Shown piece after piece: positions 7,826 to 16,714 of a stretch of 64,000 bases of DNA (position 1 is the first letter of the stretch; every line of letters starts with the position of its first letter). Under the pieces are notes generated by a model. The model was given only the letters and a program-made list of their open reading frames with translations, did no database searches and was not told the DNA's origin. The stretch is from Asticcacaulis sp. AC466 (GTDB lineage: Bacteria > Pseudomonadota > Alphaproteobacteria > Caulobacterales > Caulobacteraceae): positions 1 to 64,000 of the forward strand of contig NZ_AWGE01000012.1 in the NCBI RefSeq assembly GCF_000495815.1. The letters run 5' to 3'. A program made the translations under genes and the position numbers.

Positions 7826-9460
7826 TCAGTCGAGCCGATATATGCGGGCGTCCCATCCCGCCAGCTCGCCCGTCGAACCGTTATCGTTGGCCAGAATGGG
7901 TGCGCGCGCCGGACAGTCGAAGGCGACGGCCTCACTCGAAAAATTCAGGATAATGAGAAATGATGTATCGCCGAGGGTGCGGCGATAGGCAAAAATCTGC
8001 GGATGATCGGGGGCGATGTCCTCATAGTCGCCATAGATCAGGGCGGGGTTGGCGTGGCGCAGGGCAATCAGACGGGCATAGTGGTCATAGATGTCCTGAC
8101 CCGTCGTAGCGTTGATCTCGGCAAAATTCGGGTTGAGCGCAAACCACGGCGTGCCGGTCGTAAAGCCGCCTTCGGCCGTCCAGGGAATGGGCATGCGGGC
8201 ATGGTCGCGGCTGAGCCTGTTCTGATTGGCGAAAAAGGCCTCCGGGCGCCACTGACCGCTTTCCACTTCGTCGCGCCAGGCATTCAGCGTCCAAAGGTCG
8301 TTGAACTGGCTGATGTCGCTGAACGCGCGGTTGGTCAATCCCATCTCATCGCCCTGATAGATAAAGGGTGTACCTTTCATCGTCAGGATGAGGGTGGCCA
8401 GCAGCATGGCCGATTTTTCCCGCCATTGCTGGCTATCGTCGCCGAACCGGGAAACGATGCGCGGATTGTCATGGTTGCTGAGGAAGACGGTAGGCCAGCA
8501 ATGGCGGTCCAACGCCGCATCCTGACGCGCGAACACCGCCTTGAGGTCGGTCAGCCGCCAGGGCCTCCAACGCCCGTCCGGGCCGCGATCGACCTCGACC
8601 GCCGCAAACTGGAAAATCATGTCCAGCTCCTGGCGGCGTTCATCGATCAGTTTCGGCGTGTCCACCAGGGTGACGCCGAAGGCCTCGCCCACCGTCATGA
8701 CGTCGTACTGGCTCAATACGTCCCGGTTCATCTCGTGCAGATAGTCGTGAACATAGGGGCCGTTGGCATAGACATATTGCGGTTTGGCGCGCAGGTCTTC
8801 GGGCAGGTCGGGAAAGGACTTGTCCTTGGAAATGAACGGGATGACGTCCATGCGGAACCCGTCGACGCCCTTGTCCAGCCAGAAACGCATCAGATCATAG
8901 ACGTCATGGCGGACGGCGGGATTGTCCCAGTTGAGGTCCGGCTGCTTGGGGTCGAACAGATGCAGATACCAATCGCCGCTCGCGTCCTGCGTCCAGGCGG
9001 AGCCACCGAAAATCGATGTCCAGTCGTTCGGTTTGTGATCGCTCCAGATATAGTAGTCGCGTTTCGGATTGTCGCGCGACGACCGGCTTTCGGCAAACCA
9101 GGCATGTTCGTCCGAGGTGTGGTTGACGACCAGATCGATGATCAGCCGCATGCCGGCGGCCTTGATCGCCGCCAGCAGGTCGTCAAAATCTGCCATGGTG
9201 CCGAATTCGGCGCCGACCCGGCGGTAATCGCGGATGTCGTAGCCGTTGTCGGCATTGGGGCTGTCGAAATGCGGCGACAGCCAGATGACATCGACCCCCA
9301 ACCCCTTGATGTGGTCGAGTTTGGCGATAATGCCGCGCAAATCCCCGATTCCGTCGCCGTTGGAATCATAGAATGAGCGGGGATAGACCTGATAGACCAC
9401 GGCCGCCTTCCACCAGCGTCTGACATAGCCATTGGGCGTGATCATATCCGCTGTCTGCAC
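7826..9460 (-). CDS. Alpha-glucosidase / oligo-1,6-glucosidase, glycoside hydrolase family 13
   Basis: This 544-residue cytoplasmic enzyme (no signal peptide) releases glucose from alpha-glucosides. All GH13 elements are present: WKAAVVYQVYPRSF at the start, the IIDLVVNHTSDEHAWF region, nucleophile Asp205 in GVDGFRMDVIPF, acid/base Glu259 in TVGEAF and the stabilising Asp331 in SNHDNPR. The GTG at 9460 is placed four bases after GGAGAG, better than the ATG at 9445. It starts 16 bases after the pectate lyase gene, so both probably form a carbohydrate-use operon. Exact substrate (maltose, isomaltose, sucrose-type) is not decided by the motifs. Confidence 0.92.
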   Translation of the reverse strand: MQTADMITPNGYVRRWWKAAVVYQVYPRSFYDSNGDGIGDLRGIIAKLDHIKGLGVDVIWLSPHFDSPNADNGYDIRDYRRVGAEFGTMADFDDLLAAIKAAGMRLIIDLVVNHTSDEHAWFAESRSSRDNPKRDYYIWSDHKPNDWTSIFGGSAWTQDASGDWYLHLFDPKQPDLNWDNPAVRHDVYDLMRFWLDKGVDGFRMDVIPFISKDKSFPDLPEDLRAKPQYVYANGPYVHDYLHEMNRDVLSQYDVMTVGEAFGVTLVDTPKLIDERRQELDMIFQFAAVEVDRGPDGRWRPWRLTDLKAVFARQDAALDRHCWPTVFLSNHDNPRIVSRFGDDSQQWREKSAMLLATLILTMKGTPFIYQGDEMGLTNRAFSDISQFNDLWTLNAWRDEVESGQWRPEAFFANQNRLSRDHARMPIPWTAEGGFTTGTPWFALNPNFAEINATTGQDIYDHYARLIALRHANPALIYGDYEDIAPDHPQIFAYRRTLGDTSFLIILNFSSEAVAFDCPARAPILANDNGSTGELAGWDARIYRLD

Positions 9461-9476
9461 GCGTCTCTCCTGTCAT

Positions 9477-10715
9477 TTATTCGCCGTGAGCTTGCCTCCA
9501 CTTGGCGTAGGCGTCCAGCGCCTTTTGCGGTGACGTGCTGTACCAGTTGTAGCCCTTGCGGCGCTCGGTGGAAATCTCCATCACATCGTCGTGGATGGTG
9601 AGGTCGCGGTCGCCGAAGAGCGGCTGGCCCGTCGTCAGGCTGTAATAGCGGGCCCACAGTAAAGGCGCGCCGGCCTGTTCGATCAGTTCGCGATCTTTCG
9701 TCCATACCAGATCGTGCAGGGCGGAGGCTTCCAGCCAGGCGGCGCCGGCCTTGACGGCCGCAACCACGCGGGGCGATGGGGCCTTGATGGCCATGAGGTA
9801 GATCAGGAGGTTGGCGCTTTCCGAACTGGACAGGGCGGCCGGTTCGAAATTTCGTGCCCCGACCGGCGCCAGGCTAAGGGCGTCGTGCTGTTGCCCCCAT
9901 ACGGTCAATCGGCCGTCGATCCGGACCTGGGTGTCGAGGATACAGGTCAGGGCGCGCGCTTCGGCGTCACGGGCCTGGGTGCGCAAGGCGGCCGATACGA
10001 AAGCGAAGTCGGCTTTGCCGGCAGCCACGTCCGACAGCAGGCTGGTGATATCGCCCAGCGCATCGTCATTATAGGTGATGGCGTCGTGATATCCCCCTTG
10101 CAGCGGATAGACCTGGGGCCAGCCGCCATTCGGATACTGCGCGTCCAGAATATAGCCGAGACCGCGCATAATGCTGGCGCGATAGGCGTCGCCATCCGGT
10201 CCGGGCGTTTGCGCCGCCACGCGCGCCAGAAAGCGCATTTCGGTGGTTGTCGCATTGTTGTCGAACGTGCCGACCCAGTTCCACGCCAAGTCGTCCGGGA
10301 TGGCCTTGGCGTGGCCAGCGACATAGGGCTGGCCCATTTTGCGCAACTCGCCATCGCGCGGCATATTCTTGCTCCAGCCGCCAGCCGGGGTCTGGAAGCT
10401 GACAATGACGTCGGCAACATGACGCGCGCCCGGCGTGGCGTACCACGCGGCTTCACGGTCGAGCGGCATGGTGTGGATGCCGGCACTGGTCTCGGCGACG
10501 GGTAGAACGGCCCCGTTGGTGGCCTGTTCCGCCGCCAATGCCGCCTTGTCGGCCGCCATCTGCGCCTGCGACCGTGCCAGATAGGCCTGCCAATCGCTCT
10601 TGCCGGCTACCCGCGCCTCTGTTAGCGCTTCGGCGGGCACCGTCTTGCCGACCACCGCGGCGTGACCGGGAGCGGCGATGAAAATCGCCAGGGCGATAAG
10701 TGAGGCTGCGCGCAT
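9477..10715 (-). CDS. Pectate lyase, polysaccharide lyase family 10
   Basis: The protein has 412 residues with a signal peptide ([19 protein letters not shown]) and is therefore exported. It resembles PelA-type PL10 lyases: [57 protein letters not shown] (split here only for reading) and [19 protein letters not shown]. These enzymes cleave polygalacturonate by Ca-dependent beta-elimination. As the first gene of a two-gene unit with an intracellular GH13 glucosidase, it suggests growth on plant polymers. No linked pectin uptake genes are seen apart from the distant TonB receptor. Confidence 0.88.
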   Translation of the reverse strand: MRAASLIALAIFIAAPGHAAVVGKTVPAEALTEARVAGKSDWQAYLARSQAQMAADKAALAAEQATNGAVLPVAETSAGIHTMPLDREAAWYATPGARHVADVIVSFQTPAGGWSKNMPRDGELRKMGQPYVAGHAKAIPDDLAWNWVGTFDNNATTTEMRFLARVAAQTPGPDGDAYRASIMRGLGYILDAQYPNGGWPQVYPLQGGYHDAITYNDDALGDITSLLSDVAAGKADFAFVSAALRTQARDAEARALTCILDTQVRIDGRLTVWGQQHDALSLAPVGARNFEPAALSSSESANLLIYLMAIKAPSPRVVAAVKAGAAWLEASALHDLVWTKDRELIEQAGAPLLWARYYSLTTGQPLFGDRDLTIHDDVMEISTERRKGYNWYSTSPQKALDAYAKWRQAHGE

Positions 10716-10815
10716 GGTCGGTATCCCTGAATTTGCTTTTGGGGGAGAGTGCCACCACCCAGGCGGGGGCGCAAGACAAATGATACCGGTGTCATTTATT
10801 GACTAAAATCCGCTC

Positions 10816-10844
10816 TTGCATCAGGCCACAAAAATACGCATATA
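10816..10844 (+). promoter_or_regulatory. Sigma-70-type promoter of the SRP RNA gene
   Basis: TTGCAT (10816-10821), a 17-base spacer and CATATA (10839-10844). The predicted start about 7 bases downstream falls at the first base of the closing stem of the SRP RNA at 10851. Confidence 0.7.
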
Positions 10845-10847
10845 GGC

Positions 10848-10940
10848 CTCGAGACGGCTGGGCGAAGGCCTCGCCAACCTGGTCAGGGCCGGAAGGCAGC
10901 AGCCACAACGAATTCACCTTCGGGTCAGTCGTCTCACTCC
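10848..10940 (+). ncRNA. ffs: Signal recognition particle RNA (4.5S type)
   Basis: The segment contains the conserved SRP domain IV core GGTCAGGGCCGGAAGG followed by CAGCAGCC (10881-10904), with the GGAA tetraloop and the CAGG/AGCAG internal loop that bind Ffh. The ends pair: GAGACGGCTG (10851-10860) with CAGTCGTCTC (10926-10935), one G-U pair, and CGAAGG with CCTTCG inside. ffs just upstream of dnaX is a common bacterial arrangement. Exact ends are estimated from the outer stem and promoter position. Confidence 0.93.
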
Positions 10941-10960
10941 GCGCTTTACGCGGATGTTTT
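10939..10960 (+). terminator. Weak terminator after the SRP RNA
   Basis: CCGCG (10939-10943) pairs with CGCGG (10949-10953) around CTTTA and is followed by ATGTTTT. The short stem suggests partial read-through toward dnaX is possible. Confidence 0.55.
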
Positions 10961-11090
10961 GGCTCGGACGCCGCATGTCTCGGCCTGCCAGACAAGCCAG
11001 CGACGCTTAAAAAAACCTCACAATTGCACCTGTGCACGAATCGAGCTTTGTGGGCTGACGCTTGCGTAAAAAGCCACTATATAAGAAACC

Positions 11091-12908
11091 ATGTCCGATC
11101 ATTCTGACCTTGACGATCCTTTTGCCAACGCTGAACTGGATGTGCCGGAGCGCGATGACCTGACCGACGATATGTTCGGCGGTGCGCCGGAGCCCAAGTC
11201 GTTGCCGGTCGCCAAGCCGATCGACAAGTCCGAAGCCTATACGGTTCTGGCCCGTAAATACCGTCCGCGCACCTTCGAAGACCTGATCGGCCAGGAAGCC
11301 ATGGTGCGCACCCTGACCAACGCCTTCCAGGCCGGACGCATTGCGCACGCCTTCATGCTGACCGGTGTGCGCGGCGTGGGCAAGACCACGACGGCCCGCC
11401 TTCTGGCCCGCGCGCTCAACTACGAAAGCGACACGGTTCATGAGCCGAGTGTCGATCTGTCGGAGATGGGCGTTCATTGCAAGGCCATCATCGAAGGCCG
11501 TCATATCGACGTGCTCGAACTCGACGCCGCGTCGCGAACCGGGGTCGACGCCATGCGCGACCTGCTCGAATCCGTCCGCTATGCCCCGGTCGAGGCGCGT
11601 TACAAGGTCTATGTCATCGACGAAGTCCACATGCTGTCGACGGGCGCTTTCAATGCGCTTCTGAAGACGCTTGAGGAGCCGCCGCCCCACGCCAAGTTCA
11701 TTTTTGCCACCACGGAAATCCGCAAGGTGCCGGTGACCATCCTGTCCCGGTGCCAGCGTTTCGACCTGCGCCGCGTCGAACCCGAAACCCTGACGCCGCA
11801 TCTGGAAAAAATCTGCACCCTGGAGGGGGTCAAGATCGATGCCGACGCGGTTGCCCTCATCGCCCGCGCTGCCGAAGGATCGGTGCGTGACGGCCTGTCT
11901 CTGCTTGACCAGGCCCTGGTGCAGAGCGAAGCGGGAGAGACGACGAGCGCCGAAGTGGTGCGCGACATGCTGGGTCTGGCCGACCGCTCCGCAACGCTGG
12001 CCCTGTTCGAAAACATCATTTCCGGTCAGATGAGCGAAGCGCTGCTGGCCTATCGCACCCTGTACGGGTTTGGCGCCGATCCGTCCCAGATCATGGGCGA
12101 CATGCTGGAATACGCCCACGCGACCTCCGTCGCCAAGATTCTGGGCGCCGATGCAACGCGCCTGCCCAAGGCGCAGGCCATGCGCGTGACCGCCCTCGGG
12201 TCGCAACTGTCGGCGGGCACACTGTCGCGGCTGTGGACTCTGATGCTGAAGGCGTTCGAAGAATTGCGTCGCGCCCCGGATGCTTCGGCGGCCTTTGAAA
12301 TGGCGCTTGTGCGCTTCTGTTACGCGGCTGACTTGCCGGGCCCAGAACTTCTGATGAAGCGTCTGCAGGGCGGTGAACCTCTGGTGCCGAACGGTCCGGG
12401 CGGCCTGCCCGGTGGCGGCGGTGGGGGAGGCGGCGCGACCGCCGTCCAGATGCGCCCGCAGGTTCAGGCCCTGCCCAATCCGCAAACCTTTCCCGACGTT
12501 CTGAAACTGATCTCCGAAAAGCGCGATATCGGTCTGCGCACGGACGTCGAGCAGTTTGTCCGCCTGATTGCTTTCAAACCCGGTGCGATCACATTCGAAC
12601 TGGCGCCGCGCGCCCCGGCCGATCTGGTGCGCCGCCTGTCGATGCGCCTGCGCGAATGGACCGGTAGCCGCTGGCTCATCGCGACGGAAGGTTCCGGCGG
12701 CGCGGAATCGATCATGGAGCGCGACAAGCGCGAAACCGCCGCCGCCAAGGCGCGTCTCCAGGCAAACCCGTTCGTTTCCACCATGCTGGAAACCTTCCCC
12801 GGCGCGGAAATCATTGCCGTCCGCGCCCGCCCCAAACCCGTGGTGACAGAGACGGAGCCCGTGGTTCCCGTCGATGAACGTCCCGATGAAGATAAGGAAA
12901 ACGACTGA
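11091..12908 (+). CDS. dnaX: DNA polymerase III subunit gamma/tau
   Basis: This 605-residue clamp-loader ATPase couples clamp loading, polymerase and helicase. After a ~45-residue acidic N-terminal extension come YTVLARKYRPRTFEDLIGQE, the Walker A GVRGVGKT (92-99), Walker B VYVIDEVHML, and LSRCQRFDLRR (SRC motif). C-terminal tau domains follow after a Gly-rich linker around residue 440. The region between Walker A and EGRHIDVLELDAASRTGVD normally carries four zinc-binding cysteines; here only Cys130 remains. No A-rich slippery heptamer is seen, so a shorter gamma form by frameshifting is not indicated. The ATG has only a weak ribosome binding site. Its stop overlaps the start of ybaB. Confidence 0.95.
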   Translation: MSDHSDLDDPFANAELDVPERDDLTDDMFGGAPEPKSLPVAKPIDKSEAYTVLARKYRPRTFEDLIGQEAMVRTLTNAFQAGRIAHAFMLTGVRGVGKTTTARLLARALNYESDTVHEPSVDLSEMGVHCKAIIEGRHIDVLELDAASRTGVDAMRDLLESVRYAPVEARYKVYVIDEVHMLSTGAFNALLKTLEEPPPHAKFIFATTEIRKVPVTILSRCQRFDLRRVEPETLTPHLEKICTLEGVKIDADAVALIARAAEGSVRDGLSLLDQALVQSEAGETTSAEVVRDMLGLADRSATLALFENIISGQMSEALLAYRTLYGFGADPSQIMGDMLEYAHATSVAKILGADATRLPKAQAMRVTALGSQLSAGTLSRLWTLMLKAFEELRRAPDASAAFEMALVRFCYAADLPGPELLMKRLQGGEPLVPNGPGGLPGGGGGGGGATAVQMRPQVQALPNPQTFPDVLKLISEKRDIGLRTDVEQFVRLIAFKPGAITFELAPRAPADLVRRLSMRLREWTGSRWLIATEGSGGAESIMERDKRETAAAKARLQANPFVSTMLETFPGAEIIAVRARPKPVVTETEPVVPVDERPDEDKEND

Positions 12909-13237
12909 TGGATTTTGCCGCCATGATGAAGCAGGCGCAACTCGTCCAGCAAAAGCTGCACGAAGCGCAGGCCAAGATGAGCGAGAGCACGGTGCATGGC
13001 ACCGCCGGCGCCGGTCTGGTCAAGATGGACCTTAAGGGTTCGGGCGACATGAGCGCGCTCACCATCGACGAAAGCCTGATGGCGCCGGGCGAAGGTGAAG
13101 TGCTGGCCGATCTGATCCGCGCCGCCCACGCCGATGCGCGCCGCAAGCTGGATGACCTCAATAAGGAAGTCATGGCGGAGGCTGCCAAGGATCTGGGGCC
13201 GGGCGGCGGTCTGCCCAACATGCCGAAATTCTTCTGA
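12908..13237 (+). CDS. YbaB/EbfC family nucleoid-associated protein
   Basis: The 109-residue protein belongs to the small DNA-binding family almost always found between dnaX and recR. It starts MDFAAMMKQAQLVQQKLHEAQ, the amphipathic helix of the family, and ends with a helix containing AAHADARRKLDDLNKEVM. Homologues bind DNA as dimers and organise the nucleoid. Its ATG overlaps the dnaX stop by one base (TGATG), so it is translationally coupled. Confidence 0.92.
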   Translation: MDFAAMMKQAQLVQQKLHEAQAKMSESTVHGTAGAGLVKMDLKGSGDMSALTIDESLMAPGEGEVLADLIRAAHADARRKLDDLNKEVMAEAAKDLGPGGGLPNMPKFF

Positions 13238-13296
13238 TTTATGCGTGAAACCGCGCCTCCTTCCTGTATCTGCCGGCCTGTTGCGGGGCGCGTCTG

Positions 13297-13899
13297 ATGG
13301 CTTCGGGCGCTGGACCTGAAATCGAGCGTCTGATGGCGCTTTTGTCCAAGCTGCCGGGGCTCGGACCGCGGTCGGCGCGGCGTGCCGCCCTGGCCTTGCT
13401 GAAGCGCCGTGACCAGCTGTTGATTCCGCTCACCCATGCCATGCAGGACGCCGCCGACAAGGTGGAAGCCTGTACCGTCTGTGGGCGTTTATCGACGCAA
13501 AACCCCTGTCCGACCTGCGCCGATCCGATGCGCGACGACGCCATGATCTGCGTCGTCGAAGAGGATAGCGCCTTGTGGGCCATGGAACGGGTGGGCGCCT
13601 TTACCGGGCAATATCATGTGCTGGGCGGGCTATTGTCGGCTCTGGACGGCGTGCGCCCGGAAGACCTGCGTCTGGACGGGCTGATCCAGCGCGTCAAGTC
13701 CGGTCGCGTGCGCGAAATCATCATGGCCCTGCCGGCCACAGTCGAAGGCCAGACCACGGCCCATTACATAGCCGACCGGCTGAAAGCGTTCGGGAACCAG
13801 ATCGCCATCACCCATCTGGCGCGCGGCGTGCCTGTTGGCGGGGAACTCGACTGGCTGGACGACGGGACCATTGCCCATGCGTTCAAGTCCAGACGGTAA
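13297..13899 (+). CDS. recR: Recombination mediator RecR
   Basis: RecR (200 residues) works with RecF/RecO to load RecA on gapped DNA. The order is canonical: N-terminal helix-hairpin-helix with LLSKLPGLGPRSARRAALALL, a four-cysteine zinc module (CTVCGRLSTQNPCPTC), then the Toprim domain (ICVVEEDSALWAMERVGAFTGQYHVLGG) and the C-terminal ITHLARGVPVGGELDWLDDGT. It lies 59 bases after ybaB. The ATG at 13297 has a G-rich but imperfect ribosome binding site. Unlike DnaX and DnaG in this window, RecR keeps its zinc ligands. Confidence 0.95.
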   Translation: MASGAGPEIERLMALLSKLPGLGPRSARRAALALLKRRDQLLIPLTHAMQDAADKVEACTVCGRLSTQNPCPTCADPMRDDAMICVVEEDSALWAMERVGAFTGQYHVLGGLLSALDGVRPEDLRLDGLIQRVKSGRVREIIMALPATVEGQTTAHYIADRLKAFGNQIAITHLARGVPVGGELDWLDDGTIAHAFKSRR

Positions 13900-13939
13900 A
13901 AAGCCTGCCTTTTGGCGATAGGCGTCGCAGTCGTCGCTC

Positions 13940-13977
13940 GCAGGTATAAAAAATACCTGCATCGCTAGCCGGCTAGC
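13940..13977. repeat. Two adjacent perfect inverted repeats downstream of recR
   Basis: GCAGGTAT (13940-13947) pairs with ATACCTGC (13953-13960) around AAAAA. Three bases later GCTAGCCGGCTAGC (13964-13977) is a perfect 14-bp palindrome. They lie between convergent genes and probably act in transcription termination or as a protein site. Confidence 0.6.
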
Positions 13978-14027
13978 CTCTCATCCAAAATTCAGGCTTT
14001 TTGTGCGGGGACGAGGCATATACTTAT

Positions 14028-14112
14028 ACCGCCCTGCTTGCGGGGCGGGGGACCGCACGAGACGCGAAGCGTTGAGATGTGGTGGTGGGGGCCTTCCTTC
14101 GCCCCCAATAGT
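14028..14112. repeat. GC-rich inverted-repeat element between convergent genes
   Basis: CCGCCC pairs with GGGGCGG near 14030-14051, ACGC with GCGT around GAA (about 14060-14071), and TGGGGGC with GCCCCCA around CTTCCTTC (about 14086-14108). The layout (GGGGGACC, a small hairpin, GGTGGTGGGGGC) resembles short interspersed hairpin repeats common in Caulobacterales intergenic DNA; that comparison is from memory. Confidence 0.5.
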
Positions 14113-14122
14113 CAGATACGGT

Positions 14123-14677
14123 TCAGGCGCCTGCCGCCAGCGCCGCCTTCTTTTCGCGGTTCTTCATCAGCAGATAGACAATCACGCAGCCGACCAGCTT
14201 GGACAAGATGGAAGCGCCGATGGCCCAGATGTTGAAAATGCCGGGAATGGCTGTCGCGGCCATCAGGTAAAAGACCGTCGTATCGATCGGTGAGCCCACC
14301 GCCGCCGAAATGAAGACGCGCTTCGACAGCGGCAGCTTCAGGAAGGTAAACAGGGCCCAGTCGATCGTCTCGCTGATCCCGAAGGCGACCGCGCTGGCCA
14401 TAGCGATTTCCGCAGGGGCCATCTTGAACGATATAGCCAGACCGATCATCAGCGGAATGAAAATCCAGTGGCCGATTTCACGTTGCGCGAAGTCGCGCAC
14501 CACCAGGACCAGGCCGGTGACAATGGCGAGCGGCGTCCATTCGCCGTGGTCGGGCAGGGGAATGGTCGGCACCGCCGCATAGGCCCAGTTGATGAACGGA
14601 ATCAAAAACAGATACAGATAGGTCCACGGCGCCCGGCCGGTAAATGTCTTGCGCGCGGCCGCCCTGACGTCGATCAT
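14123..14677 (-). CDS. VUT-family membrane protein, probable queuosine precursor transporter (YhhQ-like)
   Basis: The protein has 184 residues with about six membrane segments: WTYLYLFLIPFINWAYA, LAIVTGLVLVVRDFAQREIGHW, IFIPLMIGLAISF, MASAVAFGISETIDWALFTFL, VGSPIDTTVFYLMAATAI and WAIGASILSKLVGCVIVYLLM. VRDFAQREIGH and the GSPIDTTVFY segment are typical of the VUT/YhhQ family, which takes up queuosine precursors such as preQ0 and preQ1. No preQ1 riboswitch is recognisable upstream, and no queuosine genes are adjacent, so the substrate is inferred from family only. Confidence 0.75.
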   Translation of the reverse strand: MIDVRAAARKTFTGRAPWTYLYLFLIPFINWAYAAVPTIPLPDHGEWTPLAIVTGLVLVVRDFAQREIGHWIFIPLMIGLAISFKMAPAEIAMASAVAFGISETIDWALFTFLKLPLSKRVFISAAVGSPIDTTVFYLMAATAIPGIFNIWAIGASILSKLVGCVIVYLLMKNREKKAALAAGA

Positions 14678-14798
14678 CCTATGTGTCCTCGGTTTCCGTC
14701 ATCTCACGCCTTCTCTGGCGAAACTGTATCAGCGGCGGTGCGGACTGCAAGCGCAAATAGGGCTTGCCATTTTCGTTTCCGGAAGTTAGGAACATAGC

Positions 14799-16085
14799 AT
14801 GAACATGTCAAGCGTCAGTCTGCTCGTTGTTATTGTTGTCGCCGTCGTTTTCGCCGGGGCGTGGTTTTTGGCCTTCACCGAGACGAAACGCCTGCGGACG
14901 CGCAACGAGGAACTGAGCGACCGGCTGACCGACGTCACCGCCGATCTGGCCGCGGCGAAGACGCAGGTGCGCAGCCTCGAAGACGCCCGCACGGCCATGA
15001 GCGAGCAGTTTCAGCTGGTATCCCATCAGGCCATGGAAAAATCGGCGTCGTCCCTGTTGCTGCGGGCCGAGGAAAGTTTTGTTGCGCGGGAAAAGCTGGC
15101 GCTTGAGCGTATGAATTCCAGCCTGCAACCCGTATCCGAAACCTTGACGCGCTTCGAAGCCCAGGTGAAGGCCATGGAAGAGGCGCGCAGCAAGAACAGC
15201 GGCGAACTGGAACAACAGATCAAGCAATTGCTGACCGCCTCGGACCAGACCCGTGAGGTGACGCAGAAACTGGCCAATTCGCTGCGCCGTGGCGCCGGTG
15301 TTCAAGGGCGGTGGGGCGAAGAAACCCTGCGCAACGTCCTCCAGGCGGCGGGCTTGACGCGCTTCGATTTTATCGAGCAGCACAATCTCGACACGGATGA
15401 GGGCCGCCGCCGGCCGGACGTCGTGGTGCGTATGCCCGGCGATAAGTCCAATGGCGTGTTCGTCATCGATTCCAAGGTCAACCTGACCGCCTTTCTCGAT
15501 TCCATGGATGCGCTGGACGACGAGGCGCGCGAAACCGCCCTGCAACGCCATACCCAGGCCCTTCGCGCCCACGTTCGGGACCTGTCGGGCAAGGCCTATT
15601 GGGACCAGTTCAAGGATCAGTCGCCGGACTTCGTCGCCCTGTTTATTCCTGGTGACGGCTTTCTGGCGGCGGCGCTCGACCGCATGCCGCAACTGATGAA
15701 CGAGGCCATGGACAAGAAGGTGATCATCGTCACCCCGACGACCCTCTTCGCCCTATGCAAGGCCGTCGCCTATGGTTGGCGCGTCGAAGACCAGATGAAG
15801 AACGCCTCCCATATCGCCGATCTGGGGCGCGAGCTCTATGCGCGCCTGTCGATCATGGGCGATCATGTGTCGGGCCTCGGCGGCGCATTGGGCCGGGCGG
15901 TTGAAAAATACAATGCCTTTATTGGTTCGCTGGAGACCAAGGTGCTGACCCAGGCGCGGCGGTTCGAAGACCTCCAGGTCGACCACCAGGGCAAGCCTTT
16001 GCCGGATCTGACGGCCATCGAAAGCCAGCCAAAGGTGGCTAACAAGTTGAAATCACTCCAATCGTCCGACAGTGAATCTGTTTGA
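14799..16085 (+). CDS. rmuC: DNA recombination protein RmuC
   Basis: This 428-residue protein has an N-terminal membrane anchor (residues about 5-25, VSLLVVIVVAVVFAGAWFLAF), a long coiled coil (about 28-150) and a restriction-nuclease-like RmuC domain starting near GAGVQGRWGEETLRNVLQAAGLT, with VVIDSK-type core (GVFVIDSKVNLTAFLDS). RmuC limits inversion or recombination at short inverted repeats, but its reaction is not established. In many alphaproteobacteria it lies just upstream of def, as here, with 36 bases between them. Confidence 0.93.
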   Translation: MNMSSVSLLVVIVVAVVFAGAWFLAFTETKRLRTRNEELSDRLTDVTADLAAAKTQVRSLEDARTAMSEQFQLVSHQAMEKSASSLLLRAEESFVAREKLALERMNSSLQPVSETLTRFEAQVKAMEEARSKNSGELEQQIKQLLTASDQTREVTQKLANSLRRGAGVQGRWGEETLRNVLQAAGLTRFDFIEQHNLDTDEGRRRPDVVVRMPGDKSNGVFVIDSKVNLTAFLDSMDALDDEARETALQRHTQALRAHVRDLSGKAYWDQFKDQSPDFVALFIPGDGFLAAALDRMPQLMNEAMDKKVIIVTPTTLFALCKAVAYGWRVEDQMKNASHIADLGRELYARLSIMGDHVSGLGGALGRAVEKYNAFIGSLETKVLTQARRFEDLQVDHQGKPLPDLTAIESQPKVANKLKSLQSSDSESV

Positions 16086-16121
16086 CTTGAAATTTTCGAC
16101 CTGTGAGATTACATCTCCGCT

Positions 16122-16655
16122 ATGGCCATACGCGAAATTCTTACCGTCCCGAACCCCGTCCTGAAGCAGGTCTCCAAGCCCGTCGCCGTCGTTGATGACG
16201 CCTTGCGCGCCCTCATGGACGATATGCTTGAAACCATGTACGACGCGCCCGGCATCGGCCTGGCCGCGATCCAGATCGGTGAACCCGTCCGGGTCATCGT
16301 TATGGACCTGCAGGAAAAGCCGGAAGACGACCCCGAAGGCGAAGCGGTCAAAAAGCCGCGTTATTTCGTCAACCCGGAAATCGTCTGGAAGTCGGATGAC
16401 ACCGCGCCCTACGAAGAAGGCTGCCTCAGCGTCCCGGAAATCTACGACGAAGTGCAACGTCCGGCCCGGGTCAAGCTGCGCTATCTCGACTATAACGGCA
16501 ACCCGGTCGAAGAAGACGCCGAGGGCCTGTTCGCCGTGTGCATCCAGCACGAAATGGACCATCTGGAAGGCGTGCTCTTCATTGACCACCTGTCCAAGCT
16601 GAAGCGCGACCGCGCCGTCACCAAGGTCAAGAAGCTGACGCGCAACGCGGCGTAA
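16122..16655 (+). CDS. def: Peptide deformylase
   Basis: The 177-residue metalloenzyme removes the formyl group from nascent protein N-termini. The three family motifs are intact: [21 protein letters not shown] (metal-ligand Cys) and [12 protein letters not shown] (HEMDH, two metal-ligand His and catalytic Glu). An insertion rich in Asp/Glu/Pro ([15 protein letters not shown]) lies after the first motif. It forms the head of a def-fmt-truA cluster, pairing the enzyme that removes formyl groups with the one that adds them. Confidence 0.95.
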   Translation: MAIREILTVPNPVLKQVSKPVAVVDDALRALMDDMLETMYDAPGIGLAAIQIGEPVRVIVMDLQEKPEDDPEGEAVKKPRYFVNPEIVWKSDDTAPYEEGCLSVPEIYDEVQRPARVKLRYLDYNGNPVEEDAEGLFAVCIQHEMDHLEGVLFIDHLSKLKRDRAVTKVKKLTRNAA

Positions 16656-16685
16656 AGAGCTTGCTCCCATAGTCTATTGCGATTA

Positions 16686-16714
16686 GACCTCCCAGACTTG
16701 CTGAGAGGTCTTTT
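16686..16714 (+). promoter_or_regulatory. Hairpin with T-run covering the fmt ribosome binding site
   Basis: GACCTC (16686-16691) and CAG (16693-16695) pair with CTG (16701-16703) and GAGGTC (16705-16710), with one C/A mismatch, followed by TTTT directly before the fmt ATG. The only purine-rich ribosome binding sequence for fmt, GAGAGG (about 16703-16708), is inside the 3' arm. It may act as a def terminator/attenuator, as a translational lock, or both. Confidence 0.6.

Noticed and set aside
8003-9376. 457-codon plus-strand frame opposite the GH13 gene
   Set aside because: Antisense shadow; the GH13 catalytic residues are all on the minus strand.
12400-12450. Programmed frameshift site in dnaX
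   Set aside because: The Gly-rich linker is G-rich rather than an A-rich slippery heptamer, and no stop appears soon after a shift with a supporting hairpin.
11007-12485. 492-codon minus-strand frame opposite dnaX
   Set aside because: Antisense shadow of dnaX, which has all expected motifs.
14678-14798. preQ1 riboswitch before the queuosine-precursor transporter
   Set aside because: No H-type pseudoknot pattern with the A-rich tail and ribosome binding site could be found in the leader.
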